A stretch of 59,882 nt of DNA from Lachnospiraceae bacterium (GTDB lineage: Bacteria; Bacillota; Clostridia; Lachnospirales; Lachnospiraceae), in assembly GCA_021769135.1 (NCBI GenBank), contig JAETTM010000020.1, positions 1 to 59,882 on the forward strand, read 5' to 3'. How positions within the stretch are numbered: position 1 is the stretch's first letter; each line of letters opens with the position of its first letter. The notes beneath the pieces are model-generated. The model was not told the origin of the DNA. It was given only the letters and a program-made list of their open reading frames with translations, and did not search any database. The position numbers and the translations under genes were made by a program. Shown piece by piece: positions 8,458-17,190 of the stretch.

Positions 8458-9986
8458 GCGCTTTCCTCTTTTTTATCCATCTTTTCCGGCAACAGCTCCC
8501 CGGCAGGCTTTTCAAACAGCAGCACGGCCGGAATGACTATGCTGACCTTTGTTCCCACGCCTTTTTCCGATTCTATCGTCATCCCGTATTCCATGCCGAA
8601 ATTCATTCGAATCCGTTCATTCACATTGGCAAGCCCGAACCCCCGTTCCGTCTCTTTGCATGGCTTGACGATTTCCGCCTGCAGGCGCTTTAGCTCTTCC
8701 TCATCCATGCCCACTCCATTATCCCGCACACACAGCAAAATCCTGTCCTTTTCTTCCCCGCCGCCCCGTTCCATTGTTCCTGTAATCCATATCTTTCCCT
8801 TGGCCCGTTTATATTTAATGCCATGATATAGGGAATTTTCCACCAGGGGCTGCAGCGTCAGCTTCAAAATCTTATACTGGTACAGTTCTTCATCTATGTC
8901 TATTTCATAATCAAGAATATCCCGGTAGCGTACCTGCTGAATCTCCAAATAGCCGCGGATATGCTCCTTTTCCTCCCGGACAGAAATATATTCCTTCCCT
9001 TTGCTCAATACCAGCCGGAAAAACTCCGAAAGCGCCACTACCACATCCACCGCTTTGTCCGGGTCGTTCCCTTCTATCAGCCAGACGATGGTATCCAGGG
9101 TATTATATAAAAAATGGGGGTTAATCTGCTCCTGCAAAAGCCGCAGTTCCGCATAACGCATCTTCCGCTCATCCTCTTTAATCTGATGCACCATAACCTC
9201 CAGGTTTTCCGACATATCGTTCACACTATCCGAAAGCACTTCCAGTTCATCCTTCGTCTGCATCTTCGCCCGGTCCGAAAAATTACCTTCCGCAATGCGG
9301 CTGGTAATCCTGCAAAGTTCCTGAATCGGCTTTGTGATGCTATTCAAAATGACGCTGGTAATCAGAATCACAAAGACAACGATGCATCCCCCCAACAATA
9401 TGCTAACCAGAATAACATGCTCCACCTCCGTATTCAGCTGAACCTTCAGCTGCTCGATGCTCCTCGTCTGATAATAAATATAATACTGGATATCATCCTG
9501 TATCAATTCTGTCAGAATGTAAATATCATTATACAGCATGTCTATATTCTTTTCATACTGCCCTTCCGCTTCCTGATTAGTCTTAATATCATCCACCCTG
9601 TCCTCCAGCGTATCCACATTCCGCAGCAGGCTTTGCAGCCATACCCGGCTTTCCCTGTCCGTTGTCATCGCCAACAGATTATTGCTCCCATCCCTGAGCT
9701 CATCTATCAGCTTATAAGGGTCTTTTAACGTTCCGTCCTCTTCGATGGTATCAAAGGTCACATTGCTGACCACCAGCTTATAAAGGCTTTCGTCCATCTC
9801 TTCCTTAAAGTTCATATTATAGTTATTCGCCACGGTCATGCTGCTCACAATCTGGTCATAAGCGCGGCTGTAATTTAAAAGCGCCATAATCAGATAAATC
9901 GTAATATAAAGTATCGGCACCATCGCCACAAGTATCAGTACAATCAATTTATTTTTCAGGGGATATTTTATTTTTTCTGCAGTCAT
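8454..9986 (-). CDS. YesM/LytS-family sensor histidine kinase
   Basis: The 510-residue kinase has TM1 (about 13-37), an extracellular helical region (about 40-185), TM2 (about 190-213), HAMP (about 215-270), the His_kinase domain with the LQEQINPHFLYNTL motif (phosphoacceptor His291) and a HATPase domain with DNGVGMDEEE and GFGLANVNERI. This is the YesM class that pairs with YesN regulators. Its ATG overlaps the stop of the AAA/PD-(D/E)XK gene (ATGA) and its stop overlaps the start of the sensor binding protein, so all three are translationally coupled. The extracellular domain is the likely contact for the membrane-anchored YtfQ-like protein. Confidence 0.92.
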   Translation of the reverse strand: MTAEKIKYPLKNKLIVLILVAMVPILYITIYLIMALLNYSRAYDQIVSSMTVANNYNMNFKEEMDESLYKLVVSNVTFDTIEEDGTLKDPYKLIDELRDGSNNLLAMTTDRESRVWLQSLLRNVDTLEDRVDDIKTNQEAEGQYEKNIDMLYNDIYILTELIQDDIQYYIYYQTRSIEQLKVQLNTEVEHVILVSILLGGCIVVFVILITSVILNSITKPIQELCRITSRIAEGNFSDRAKMQTKDELEVLSDSVNDMSENLEVMVHQIKEDERKMRYAELRLLQEQINPHFLYNTLDTIVWLIEGNDPDKAVDVVVALSEFFRLVLSKGKEYISVREEKEHIRGYLEIQQVRYRDILDYEIDIDEELYQYKILKLTLQPLVENSLYHGIKYKRAKGKIWITGTMERGGGEEKDRILLCVRDNGVGMDEEELKRLQAEIVKPCKETERGFGLANVNERIRMNFGMEYGMTIESEKGVGTKVSIVIPAVLLFEKPAGELLPEKMDKKEESA

Positions 9987-11698
9987 GAGCGCTTCCTTTC
10001 AGGGCCGCTCCCCCCAATCAGCACCTTCTTCCCGCAAAACGCAAACCCGTACTTCCGTATACGCCCTTCCGGGATTCCTTTCGCCATAAGGTTCGCCTGG
10101 TAACCCTTTTCCTCTATCTGCCGCAGTGCCTCCCGCACCGTATCGGCCAGTTCCTTTTCGCCCTCGTCCTGCACTTTGAATTCCAACAGGAACGCATCGT
10201 TTTCCCTATCCCTCGGCTCCAGCATCACGTCATACCGGCCCAGGCCGCTCTCCCTGTTTGAAGTCACCACATACCTGTCGGCAAGTTCCACCATCAGCCC
10301 CAGTACAAATCCATGGTAAAACCTCTCCGGCTGCCTTTCGGAGGGCTTGCCACCCGTATCAAAGCTGCTGAACATTTCCGTGGATACCCTGTTCATGTAA
10401 ATGTTCATCGTCCTCGTGTCGCCGGCCAGCATTGCCTTGATAAAGGTATTGTAATCGGAGGATACCCTGTCGAACCACCCCTTCACCATGTTGACAAACA
10501 TGACCCTGGTTTCCAGGTTCGTCAGCGCCAGTTCATATTCTTCCTTCCATGCCCCGTATTCCGTCATATATGCCTGATAATCCTCCACCTTCAAATACCC
10601 GCTTGCCAGCAAAAGGCTCCAGACTGCGTTCTTCTTCTCGGAAAGCTGGTTATAGATTATCTGCTCATCTATTTCCATGCGGATGCTCCCGCCCTGAATC
10701 AGACATTCAAACGTTTCCTTGACCTCCGGGCTGCCTTCCCGTATCAATTTCCCCACAAGGCCATTGCTGCTCGTGTTGGCCCAATATGCCCCCACCTTCT
10801 CTTTATCAAGAAAATTAATGACGGACCATGGATTATAGATATCCGACCGCTTTCCAAAAGTGAACCCATCATACCACTCTTTTACCTGTTGTTTCCGCCC
10901 GCCCATACCAAATTCATCCAACGCCGCGAATACTTCCTCCTCGGTAAAGCCAAAGCAGTCCGCATACTTTTCAGAAGTCGTTGTTACCACTTCCAAGTTA
11001 TTCAAATCCGAAAAAATAGACTCTTTACTTATTCTTGTAATGCCCGTCATAATGGCGCGGTCCAGGTATGGGTTCGTCTTGAAGGTAGAGTTAAACAGGC
11101 TCCTTATAAATGCCGCCATCTCATCCCAATACCCATTCATATAGGCCTCCTGCATGGGCGTATCATACTCGTCTAAAAGGATAATCACCTTTTTCTTATA
11201 GCAGCGCTCCAAATATTTGGATAATGATTTCAGGGCATAGGATGCCTCGTTATCCTCCATGTCGCTTGACACTTTTATAAAGTCATCCTTCTCCCCCGCA
11301 TCCAGCAAGCCGCCTTCCAGCAGGAATGCATTCTGTTTATAAGCTTCTTTGATAATCCGGCATATCTTTTTCCGTGCCTGTATAAAGGAATTCTCCTTCA
11401 CATCCGCGAAGCTGATAAACAAAACCGGATATGTCCCCTGTAGTTCCCTATATTTTTCCTCCTTCCATACGAAAAGCCCCTCGAACAACTCGCCGCGCCC
11501 GGCATAGCTAACGGAAAAGAACTTTTCCATCATGCTCATGTTCAGTGTCTTCCCAAAACGCCTTGGCCGAGTAATCAGCGTAACGCTGTCCATACTCTCC
11601 CACCACTCTTTGATGAATTTCGTTTTATCAATATAGAAAATGTTATTTACCCTAATTTTCTCAAAGTCCTGGTTCCCTATGCCAATCGTCCTTGCCAT
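9983..11698 (-). CDS. AAA-ATPase-like / PD-(D/E)XK nuclease-fold protein
   Basis: From ATG 11698 (AAGGAGAAC just upstream; a further ATG at 11731 lacks a site) the product is 571 residues. It belongs to the AAA-ATPase-like plus PDDEXK_9 family common in gut bacteria. Visible marks are IGIGNQDFEKIR near the N-terminus, FYIDKTKFIKEWW, RPRRFGKTLNMSMMEKFF (P-loop equivalent), VIILLDEYDTPMQEAY (Walker B), TGITRISKESIFSDLNN, and a C-terminal nuclease-like core YDVMLEPRD...AFLLEFKVQ matching the D...ExK pattern. Biological role in this family is unknown. Translational coupling to the sensor kinase (4-base overlap) is unusual and may reflect chance insertion into the operon. Confidence 0.8.
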   Translation of the reverse strand: MARTIGIGNQDFEKIRVNNIFYIDKTKFIKEWWESMDSVTLITRPRRFGKTLNMSMMEKFFSVSYAGRGELFEGLFVWKEEKYRELQGTYPVLFISFADVKENSFIQARKKICRIIKEAYKQNAFLLEGGLLDAGEKDDFIKVSSDMEDNEASYALKSLSKYLERCYKKKVIILLDEYDTPMQEAYMNGYWDEMAAFIRSLFNSTFKTNPYLDRAIMTGITRISKESIFSDLNNLEVVTTTSEKYADCFGFTEEEVFAALDEFGMGGRKQQVKEWYDGFTFGKRSDIYNPWSVINFLDKEKVGAYWANTSSNGLVGKLIREGSPEVKETFECLIQGGSIRMEIDEQIIYNQLSEKKNAVWSLLLASGYLKVEDYQAYMTEYGAWKEEYELALTNLETRVMFVNMVKGWFDRVSSDYNTFIKAMLAGDTRTMNIYMNRVSTEMFSSFDTGGKPSERQPERFYHGFVLGLMVELADRYVVTSNRESGLGRYDVMLEPRDRENDAFLLEFKVQDEGEKELADTVREALRQIEEKGYQANLMAKGIPEGRIRKYGFAFCGKKVLIGGSGPERKRS

Positions 11699-11759
11699 AA
11701 AATGTTCTCCTTCTATCCCATGCCATACCAATGCTTTACCATCAATATCTCCAATATCT

Positions 11760-11822
11760 CTTTGTTTCGATTATCCCTTTGTTTCCATTATCCCTTTATC
11801 CTAAGCTTTCCATTAAGCTTAG
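11760..11822. repeat. 17-bp tandem repeat and adjacent hairpin
   Basis: Two copies of a 17-bp unit (CTTTGTTTCGATTATCC at 11760-11776 and the same with C for G at 11777-11793) are followed by a partial third copy. A perfect hairpin CTAAGCTT/AAGCTTAG (11801-11808 and 11815-11822) follows directly. It lies upstream of the AAA/PD-(D/E)XK operon and may contain its control region. No function is evident. Confidence 0.55.
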
Positions 11823-11932
11823 TATATCCGCTCTTCTTCCGAAATGCAATGGTTCCTTTTGCGTAGGGGAGGTTTTCGGTGTTCCTGGATGAAGCATCGC
11901 CCATCCCGCCATAAGCATTATAAAAATAAGCA

Positions 11933-11957
11933 AAGGCAGGGCGTAATTCCCTGCCTT
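11933..11957 (-). terminator. Terminator after the PTS operon
   Basis: The stem AAGGCAGGG (11933-11941) / CCCTGCCTT (11949-11957) has a 7-base loop. On the minus strand it is followed by the T-rich run TTTGCTTATTTTT. It lies about 50 bases after the stop of the IIC gene, as expected for a Rho-independent terminator. Confidence 0.8.
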
Positions 11958-12004
11958 ATATGCATATTTATATTTGCCGCTATAATTATTCGGTGCTTCC
12001 GGAA

Positions 12005-13276
12005 CTACGAAATAATCCTCGCAATCAACCCTTCAATAATTCCCCAAAGCGAGAAATCCTGTCCGCCATACACCAGCATCCAGTTGTTAATGGTATTCCC
12101 GAAGAAATAAGACCCAAAGCCCACCAAAAATACCATAATAATGCCGCTGAGCGCCGCCCCTACAATACATCCCCTGATACCGCCTGTAGCGTTCCCGATA
12201 ATGGATGCACAGCCGATTTCAAAGAAACAGGTAAATGTCAACGGAATGATAACCGTAGGGAACATGCCCGCTGTCAAAATAATCGTAATCGTAGAAGTAA
12301 TCATGGCAACAATAAAGCCGATAATCAATGCGTTGGGCGCACAGTCGAAGATAACCGGGCAATCCAGCGCCGGAATCGCACCGGGCACCACTTTTTCCGC
12401 AATACCCTTGAAAGCCGGAACGATTTCCCCAATCAACATACGCACGCCGAGAAGCATAACGGTAACGCCAACGCCAAAGTAAATAGAACGTGTAAAAATA
12501 TAAGTAAAAATGCCTGTTGTTCCGCCCGCATAACCCCAAACTTCCGCCGGAACAAAGCCGTTAATTTTCAAGATAAAGAACATAACAATATATGTCAGGC
12601 AGATTACTATCGAGCCCGTAATGGATACTTCACGTAAAAACCCAAGAGATTTCGGGAACTTGATATCTTCCGTGGATTTTTCCTTGTTCCCGATTGCCTT
12701 GCCCAGATATCCGGAAATCAGGGAAAGAACCGTCGTAGGATGGCCGATGGTAAAGCTGTCATCCCCCGTCACTTCTTTCACCAGAGGACGCATCAGGTTA
12801 GGCGAAATCACCATATATGCCGCCGTGAAAATAGTTGCCAGCACAATCAGCTTGCCGCCCGTCAATCCTGCATCCACGCCCGCTGCGATGAATACATAAG
12901 GGAACCAGTACAGCATATGTCCGGTCAGGAAAACGGATTTCCATTTGGTGAAACGGGCAAACAGCAGATTAAAGGCAAATGCAATCAACATAACGATACC
13001 TATCTGCGTTCCGAATCCCGACATATCGATATCCGCTTTTCCATTCGCCGTAGGCATCATAGTATTAAATGCCGCCGCCAGGCCGTTGATGGAATTTCCT
13101 GTGATAATGCCGGTTCCTTGGGATAATACGAAAAATCCGATAGCCGTCATCATTGTTCCCCTTACGATTTCGCTGAAAGACTTCTTCTGCAAAATCAAAC
13201 CTATCATTGCAATCAAGGCCAGGAAAATGGCCCCTTGCCCGAATATTTCATTGATAATAAAATTAAGTATAGCCAT
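12005..13276 (-). CDS. ulaA: PTS ascorbate-type transporter subunit IIC
   Basis: The 423-residue polytopic protein has about ten hydrophobic segments and matches the UlaA/SgaT family (PTS EIIC of the L-ascorbate type), for example LNFIINEIFGQGAIFLALIA at the start, SGFGTQIGIVMLIAFAFNLLF and GHPTTVLSLISGYLGK. It forms the membrane channel that takes up and phosphorylates its substrate with the IIB and IIA genes upstream. It is a little shorter than E. coli UlaA (about 465 residues). No UlaD/E/F or lactonase enzymes are adjacent, so the substrate may not be ascorbate itself. It is last in the operon and followed by a good terminator. Confidence 0.88.
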   Translation of the reverse strand: MAILNFIINEIFGQGAIFLALIAMIGLILQKKSFSEIVRGTMMTAIGFFVLSQGTGIITGNSINGLAAAFNTMMPTANGKADIDMSGFGTQIGIVMLIAFAFNLLFARFTKWKSVFLTGHMLYWFPYVFIAAGVDAGLTGGKLIVLATIFTAAYMVISPNLMRPLVKEVTGDDSFTIGHPTTVLSLISGYLGKAIGNKEKSTEDIKFPKSLGFLREVSITGSIVICLTYIVMFFILKINGFVPAEVWGYAGGTTGIFTYIFTRSIYFGVGVTVMLLGVRMLIGEIVPAFKGIAEKVVPGAIPALDCPVIFDCAPNALIIGFIVAMITSTITIILTAGMFPTVIIPLTFTCFFEIGCASIIGNATGGIRGCIVGAALSGIIMVFLVGFGSYFFGNTINNWMLVYGGQDFSLWGIIEGLIARIIS

Positions 13277-13333
13277 AAAAAACCTTTCCTTTCTTTCGAT
13301 GCCGACTTTCGTCAGCGCTTTTGTCAGACATAA

Positions 13334-13358
13334 GGATGGCCCGCAAGACGCGGCATCC
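13334..13358 (-). other. Hairpin between ulaB and ulaA
   Basis: An imperfect stem GGATG...CATCC with CCGC/GCGG inside lies in the 90-base gap between the IIB and IIC genes. There is no T-run, so it may adjust mRNA stability or IIC expression rather than terminate transcription. Confidence 0.35.
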
Positions 13359-13366
13359 GTCCTCCC

Positions 13367-13657
13367 TTACCCTTCTAAACTCTGGAAAAATTCCAATGTC
13401 TTTGCCGTAACTTCTTTTTTGTTCACAAAGCTTCCAATCGTTACCACAGGAACCTTGCTGCGGTCCTTAATCCTGCTTGCCAATTCTTCCGAAGTGAAGA
13501 TAACATCGCAGGGGGTTGAAATACAAGTGCCGATATCCCCGCAGAAAACCTCCGCCTCCAAATTATTTTCCTTTAAAATGTCCTGAATCTTCATTTTCAG
13601 GAACAATGACGAACCACAGCCAAACCCGCATACCGTCTGAATTCGAATCGTTCCCAT
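13367..13657 (-). CDS. ulaB: PTS ascorbate-type subunit IIB
   Basis: The 96-residue cytosolic phosphocarrier has the IIB fold of the lactose/ascorbate class. The phosphocysteine loop is TVCGFGCGSSLFLKM with Cys10 as the likely active residue (Cys14 is also present). Length matches UlaB/SgaB (about 100 residues). It relays phosphate from the IIA protein, whose gene lies 20 bases upstream, to the sugar bound by IIC. The ATG at 13657 follows the purine-rich GGAGGGAGAGGG. Confidence 0.88.
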   Translation of the reverse strand: MGTIRIQTVCGFGCGSSLFLKMKIQDILKENNLEAEVFCGDIGTCISTPCDVIFTSEELASRIKDRSKVPVVTIGSFVNKKEVTAKTLEFFQSLEG

Positions 13658-13677
13658 CCCTCTCCCTCCTTTCTATT

Positions 13678-14121
13678 CTATTTTTCTGCCCCTGACAGAA
13701 TCCCAATCACCTCTTTGGCGCTGTCCGCTCCCGCAATTTCCGGGATACGCCCTTCTTCCATCAGAAGCCCGGCAATAGCGGACAGCATGTCCAGATGGGA
13801 GCTGCTATCCGTACATCCCAGGCACAACACCACGGATACCGGGTCATTTGGGCTTTTAAAGCAAACCGGATTTTTCAGCGTAATCAGCGCAATATCGCTT
13901 TTTACCACATCCTCACAGGGAGCCGCATGCGCCAGGGCAAACCCAGGCATAATCACGATATAGGGGCCGAGCTCTTTGACCGAACGTATCATTTTATCGA
14001 TATAGGCAGGTTTAATGCTTCCCGCCTGCACCAGGACATCGCCGGCTTTTCGGATTGCTCCTTCCCAGTCCTCTGCCTCTTCCTTGATGCGTATATGGCT
14101 CTCGTTCAAAATATTGTCCAA
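13678..14121 (-). CDS. ulaC: PTS ascorbate-type subunit IIA (EIIA_2 domain)
   Basis: A PTS_EIIA_2 phosphocarrier with the active histidine in GFALAHAAPCEDV and the typical LKNPVCFKSPNDPVSVVLCL stretch. It takes phosphate from HPr and passes it to IIB. I place the start at the TTG codon at 14121 (LDNILNESHIRI), because AAAGGAGG lies at normal distance before it, giving 147 residues. ATG 14142 and ATG 14217 are open in frame but lie in or before the ribosome site. It is first gene of the operon, divergent from the PRD regulator at 14286, whose own C-terminal EIIA domain resembles it. Confidence 0.85.
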   Translation of the reverse strand: MDNILNESHIRIKEEAEDWEGAIRKAGDVLVQAGSIKPAYIDKMIRSVKELGPYIVIMPGFALAHAAPCEDVVKSDIALITLKNPVCFKSPNDPVSVVLCLGCTDSSSHLDMLSAIAGLLMEEGRIPEIAGADSAKEVIGILSGAEK

Positions 14122-14285
14122 AGATAAGACCTCCTTTATCATATTTTTTGTATATTTAGCATAGCACTTTTGTTCCTGGCTGCATAGTTCACAATCCTTC
14201 AACGGGATTGGAAACAATCTTGTCTTCCTCCCCTTTTGGGCCTTCGTTATAATGAAACTAAACTGGGAAAGGAGATTTTTATATT

Positions 14286-16274
14286 ATGAACAGACAGACA
14301 AGCAAACTTCTCGCCATACTTTTGAACTCTCCCGGACAGTTTTTCCACTATGAAGATTTGGCATCCCGACTTGGCGTCAGCACCCGTTCCATACGAAATT
14401 ATATACAATCCATACAGGATTTCCTGAAGGAACAAAAACTGTCCGCCAGCCTGGATATATCCAATGGAGGAATTTCTTTTACCGGGGATTCTTCGGAAAG
14501 CGGTATCCTCCTGGATGCCGCCGTGGATAACGAATTTTATTTTTACCGGCTTTCCCCGGAAGAAAGAGGGCAGCTGCTCTTCCTGCTCCTTCTGGCCAGC
14601 AATGATTACTGCAATCTCTATGAACTGTCGGAAAAGCTCAATGTCAGCCGGACTACCTTATTAAAAGATATCGAGCAAGTGAAACGCTACCTTTCGGAAT
14701 ACGGCATTCGATTTGCCCCTTCCATGAACAAGGGATATCGCATTGAAGCCGGGGAACTGCAGAGAAGGGAAATCATCCTAAGGATCGTCCGCTCCTCCAT
14801 GGGCTCTTCTTTTTCTTTGCGGCGGGAAGTGAATATATACGAACGTTTTCTCTATGATGAATGGAATCTGGAAAGCTACTTTCCTGAAATACGCCCCCTG
14901 CTTCTGGAAGCGGAGGAAAGCTATGATTTGGAAGTTACCGATACCAGATTTGACGAAATGATTTTTGTGCTCTCGCTGATTGTAGGCAGGCTATGCGGCG
15001 GGGAAATGATAGAAGAAACAGCCCGGCCGGACTCTTCGACCAATATGGCTGCCGGAGAACTGTCCGCCCATATCCTCAGACGGCTTTCCATCCTCTACCG
15101 TTTTACCTATAACGAGGCGGAAATCTGCTTTTTGGCTTCCCAGTTTAGCCAAAGCCGTTTTTACCACCGTCCTGCTCTTGAAAACGCTTGGGATGTACGG
15201 CTGCATGTTGCGCTAAACAGTTTTCTTACCAAAATCAGCCATGACATCTCCATTCCCATTCATCAGGATGCTAAAATTGTGGATCAGTTGGAGAACCATC
15301 TTCGGGATATCGATAGGGCCCACGAGGAAGGAATCCTCCTGGAAAACGATTATACCCGGCAGATGATTGAAGAATATCCAGACATTTACCAGCTAATCTG
15401 CCGCCATATTTCCGTGCTGGAAAGTGCTTCCGGCAGGAGTTACAGCAAGGATGATATTGCCCTGATTTTGATTTATCTCGTAGTAGCCATTAATCGTCAT
15501 TACGAAGATAACCTTCCCCCTGGCGTCATCCTGGTATGCCATACGGGCATCGGAACTGCCAATTTTCTGGCGGAGCAGCTGAAAAACTTTTTTAACATAC
15601 GCATATTGGCTGTCACGTCCAACCATAAGCTGGAGGACGTAAAGAAAATGTACGATTACGATTTTATCTTGTCCACGGTTTCTTTAAACGAACCGGAAGA
15701 CAGTTGGGTTAAAGTATCCCCTATGCTGGAAGAAGAGGACATTATACGGCTGCAGAAAATTTTCATTGGCATCAACCGGCGAAAAAAGCAGCCCATCCTG
15801 GCCCCTCCCTTGACGGAAGCGGCAAAAGCCGTTCCTTTTCTTCTGAAAGAGGAAAATATTTTGCTGGACGTGGCCTGCCAGGACTGGAAAGAGGTTATTT
15901 CTAAAAGCAGCGTTCCGCTCCTTATGGACGGAAGCATTGATTCCCGCTATACCAACGCCATAATCCAATCCTGCGAAACCAACGGTGCCTACTTTGTCTA
16001 CTGCCCCGGCGTAGCGCTGGCTCATGCCGACCCCAAAGACGGCGTGCACTTTTTCGGCCTTTCGCTTTTAAGGCTGAAAAACCCGGTTCCCTTTGGGCAT
16101 GACAAACATGACCCGGTATCCTGGTGCATTTGCATGGCCGTTCCCAGGCAGAATGAACATATCCAGGATGTATTTACATTGATGGATTTGCTGGGCGACC
16201 CCGTTTACCGCGCCCGTATGGCGCAGATTACAAACCGTAAAGAACTGCTTTCCTTTATAAAAAAGTGTCTATGA
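14286..16274 (+). CDS. PRD-containing PTS regulator (BglG/MtlR type)
   Basis: The 662-residue multidomain regulator has two N-terminal helix-turn-helix regions (LASRLGVSTRSIRNYIQSI and LSEKLNVSRTTLLKDIEQV), two PRDs (about residues 190-400), a IIB-like domain (VCHTGIGTANFL, Cys near 418) and a C-terminal EIIA_2 domain (GVALAHADP near residue 580; VPFGHDKHDPVSW). This is a DNA-binding activator of the MtlR/LicR group rather than an RNA antiterminator. RBS AAAGGAG precedes the ATG, and a TATAAT box lies at 14248-14253. Divergent from ulaC, it should activate the PTS operon when the PRDs and EII domains signal substrate flux. Confidence 0.9.
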   Translation: MNRQTSKLLAILLNSPGQFFHYEDLASRLGVSTRSIRNYIQSIQDFLKEQKLSASLDISNGGISFTGDSSESGILLDAAVDNEFYFYRLSPEERGQLLFLLLLASNDYCNLYELSEKLNVSRTTLLKDIEQVKRYLSEYGIRFAPSMNKGYRIEAGELQRREIILRIVRSSMGSSFSLRREVNIYERFLYDEWNLESYFPEIRPLLLEAEESYDLEVTDTRFDEMIFVLSLIVGRLCGGEMIEETARPDSSTNMAAGELSAHILRRLSILYRFTYNEAEICFLASQFSQSRFYHRPALENAWDVRLHVALNSFLTKISHDISIPIHQDAKIVDQLENHLRDIDRAHEEGILLENDYTRQMIEEYPDIYQLICRHISVLESASGRSYSKDDIALILIYLVVAINRHYEDNLPPGVILVCHTGIGTANFLAEQLKNFFNIRILAVTSNHKLEDVKKMYDYDFILSTVSLNEPEDSWVKVSPMLEEEDIIRLQKIFIGINRRKKQPILAPPLTEAAKAVPFLLKEENILLDVACQDWKEVISKSSVPLLMDGSIDSRYTNAIIQSCETNGAYFVYCPGVALAHADPKDGVHFFGLSLLRLKNPVPFGHDKHDPVSWCICMAVPRQNEHIQDVFTLMDLLGDPVYRARMAQITNRKELLSFIKKCL

Positions 16275-16338
16275 CACTTCTTTCCGTCCAATGGCGAACC
16301 TTCCTATAAGGTAAAAATATAATATCAGGAGGAATTCT

Positions 16339-17082
16339 ATGATGAGTATGAGCTTTGATTATCTGGAACATGTACAGGGCATTTTGAAAAAAGTGCGAGA
16401 TACCCAATGGGAGTCCATGGATGCCTGCGCCAAAAAAATGGCAGAAACCATCGCCGCCAAACACTGCGTTTTCGCCTTCGGCGCATCCCATGCGGGGATT
16501 CTGGCCCAGGAACTTTTCTACCGCACCGGAGGGCTGGCGGTCCTGAATGCTATCCTGCCTTCGGAATTTATGCTGAATACCCGTCCTGTGACACAGACTT
16601 CCACTATGGAAAAGCTGGATGGCTATCCGGAAGTCATTTTAAAACACTCCCCTATCGGCGAAGGCGATTTTCTGCTGCTCCACTCCGTTTCCGGGCGCAA
16701 TACGGCAGCTATTGAAATGGCCATCAAGGCAAAGGAAATGGGCGTATCCACCGCCGCCCTCACCAACATGGAATATACAAACGGCGTGACCAGCAGGCAT
16801 AAAAGCGGGAAAAAGTTGTTCGAAGTATGTGATGTCGTAATCGATAACTGCGGGGATTTTGAAGATTCCAGCATCCTGCTGCCAGGCATGAACCAGAAAA
16901 TCGCCCCTACTTCCAGCGCCGTAGGATGCACCATTGTCAATATGATTGTAGTGCGCACCGTGGAATATCTGCTGGAAATGGGCATCGAGCCCCCTATCTT
17001 CCACAGCGCCAATGTGGATGGCGGGGAAGAATTCAATAAAACCCTTTTCGAAAAATACAAGGGGCAGATTCATTATATGTGA
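16339..17082 (+). CDS. SIS-domain protein, UPF0309 family
   Basis: The 247-residue cytosolic protein carries one sugar-isomerase (SIS) domain: FAFGASHAGILAQELFYRTG near residue 52 and the LLHSVSGRNTAAIEMAIKAKE phosphosugar loop near 112. Length and order match UPF0309 (about 245 residues). AGGAGG at 16327-16332 serves ATG 16339 or the ATG three bases on. It lies 65 bases after the PRD regulator on the same strand and probably acts on the phosphosugar made by the ula-type PTS, as an isomerase or a phosphosugar-binding protein. The reaction is not known for the family. Confidence 0.82.
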   Translation: MMSMSFDYLEHVQGILKKVRDTQWESMDACAKKMAETIAAKHCVFAFGASHAGILAQELFYRTGGLAVLNAILPSEFMLNTRPVTQTSTMEKLDGYPEVILKHSPIGEGDFLLLHSVSGRNTAAIEMAIKAKEMGVSTAALTNMEYTNGVTSRHKSGKKLFEVCDVVIDNCGDFEDSSILLPGMNQKIAPTSSAVGCTIVNMIVVRTVEYLLEMGIEPPIFHSANVDGGEEFNKTLFEKYKGQIHYM

Positions 17083-17128
17083 TATGACATATGGCGCATA
17101 TTATGCTCCCTATTCCTGAAACAATCAT

Positions 17129-17190
17129 CCCCCCGGCGCAAGCGGCAAAGATTCATTTTACAAGCTGCCAGCGGCGGGGTGTTTATTTTT
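17129..17190 (+). terminator. Probable terminator after the SIS gene
   Basis: An imperfect GC-rich stem pairs CCCCCCGGCGC (from 17129) with GCGGCGGGG (17171-17179), with inner GGCA/TGCC pairing. It is followed on the plus strand by TGTTTATTTTT. The run extends into the stop codon of the convergent acyltransferase gene. Confidence 0.55.

Noticed and set aside
10313-11176. Long plus-strand frame opposite the AAA/PD-(D/E)XK gene
   Set aside because: Antisense shadow without start signal or family motifs, while the minus-strand frame shows clear domain motifs.
14122-14217. N-terminal extension of the IIA gene with a Cys-rich stretch
   Set aside because: The extra codons lie upstream of the AAAGGAGG ribosome site and do not match IIA proteins, so they are most likely promoter region.
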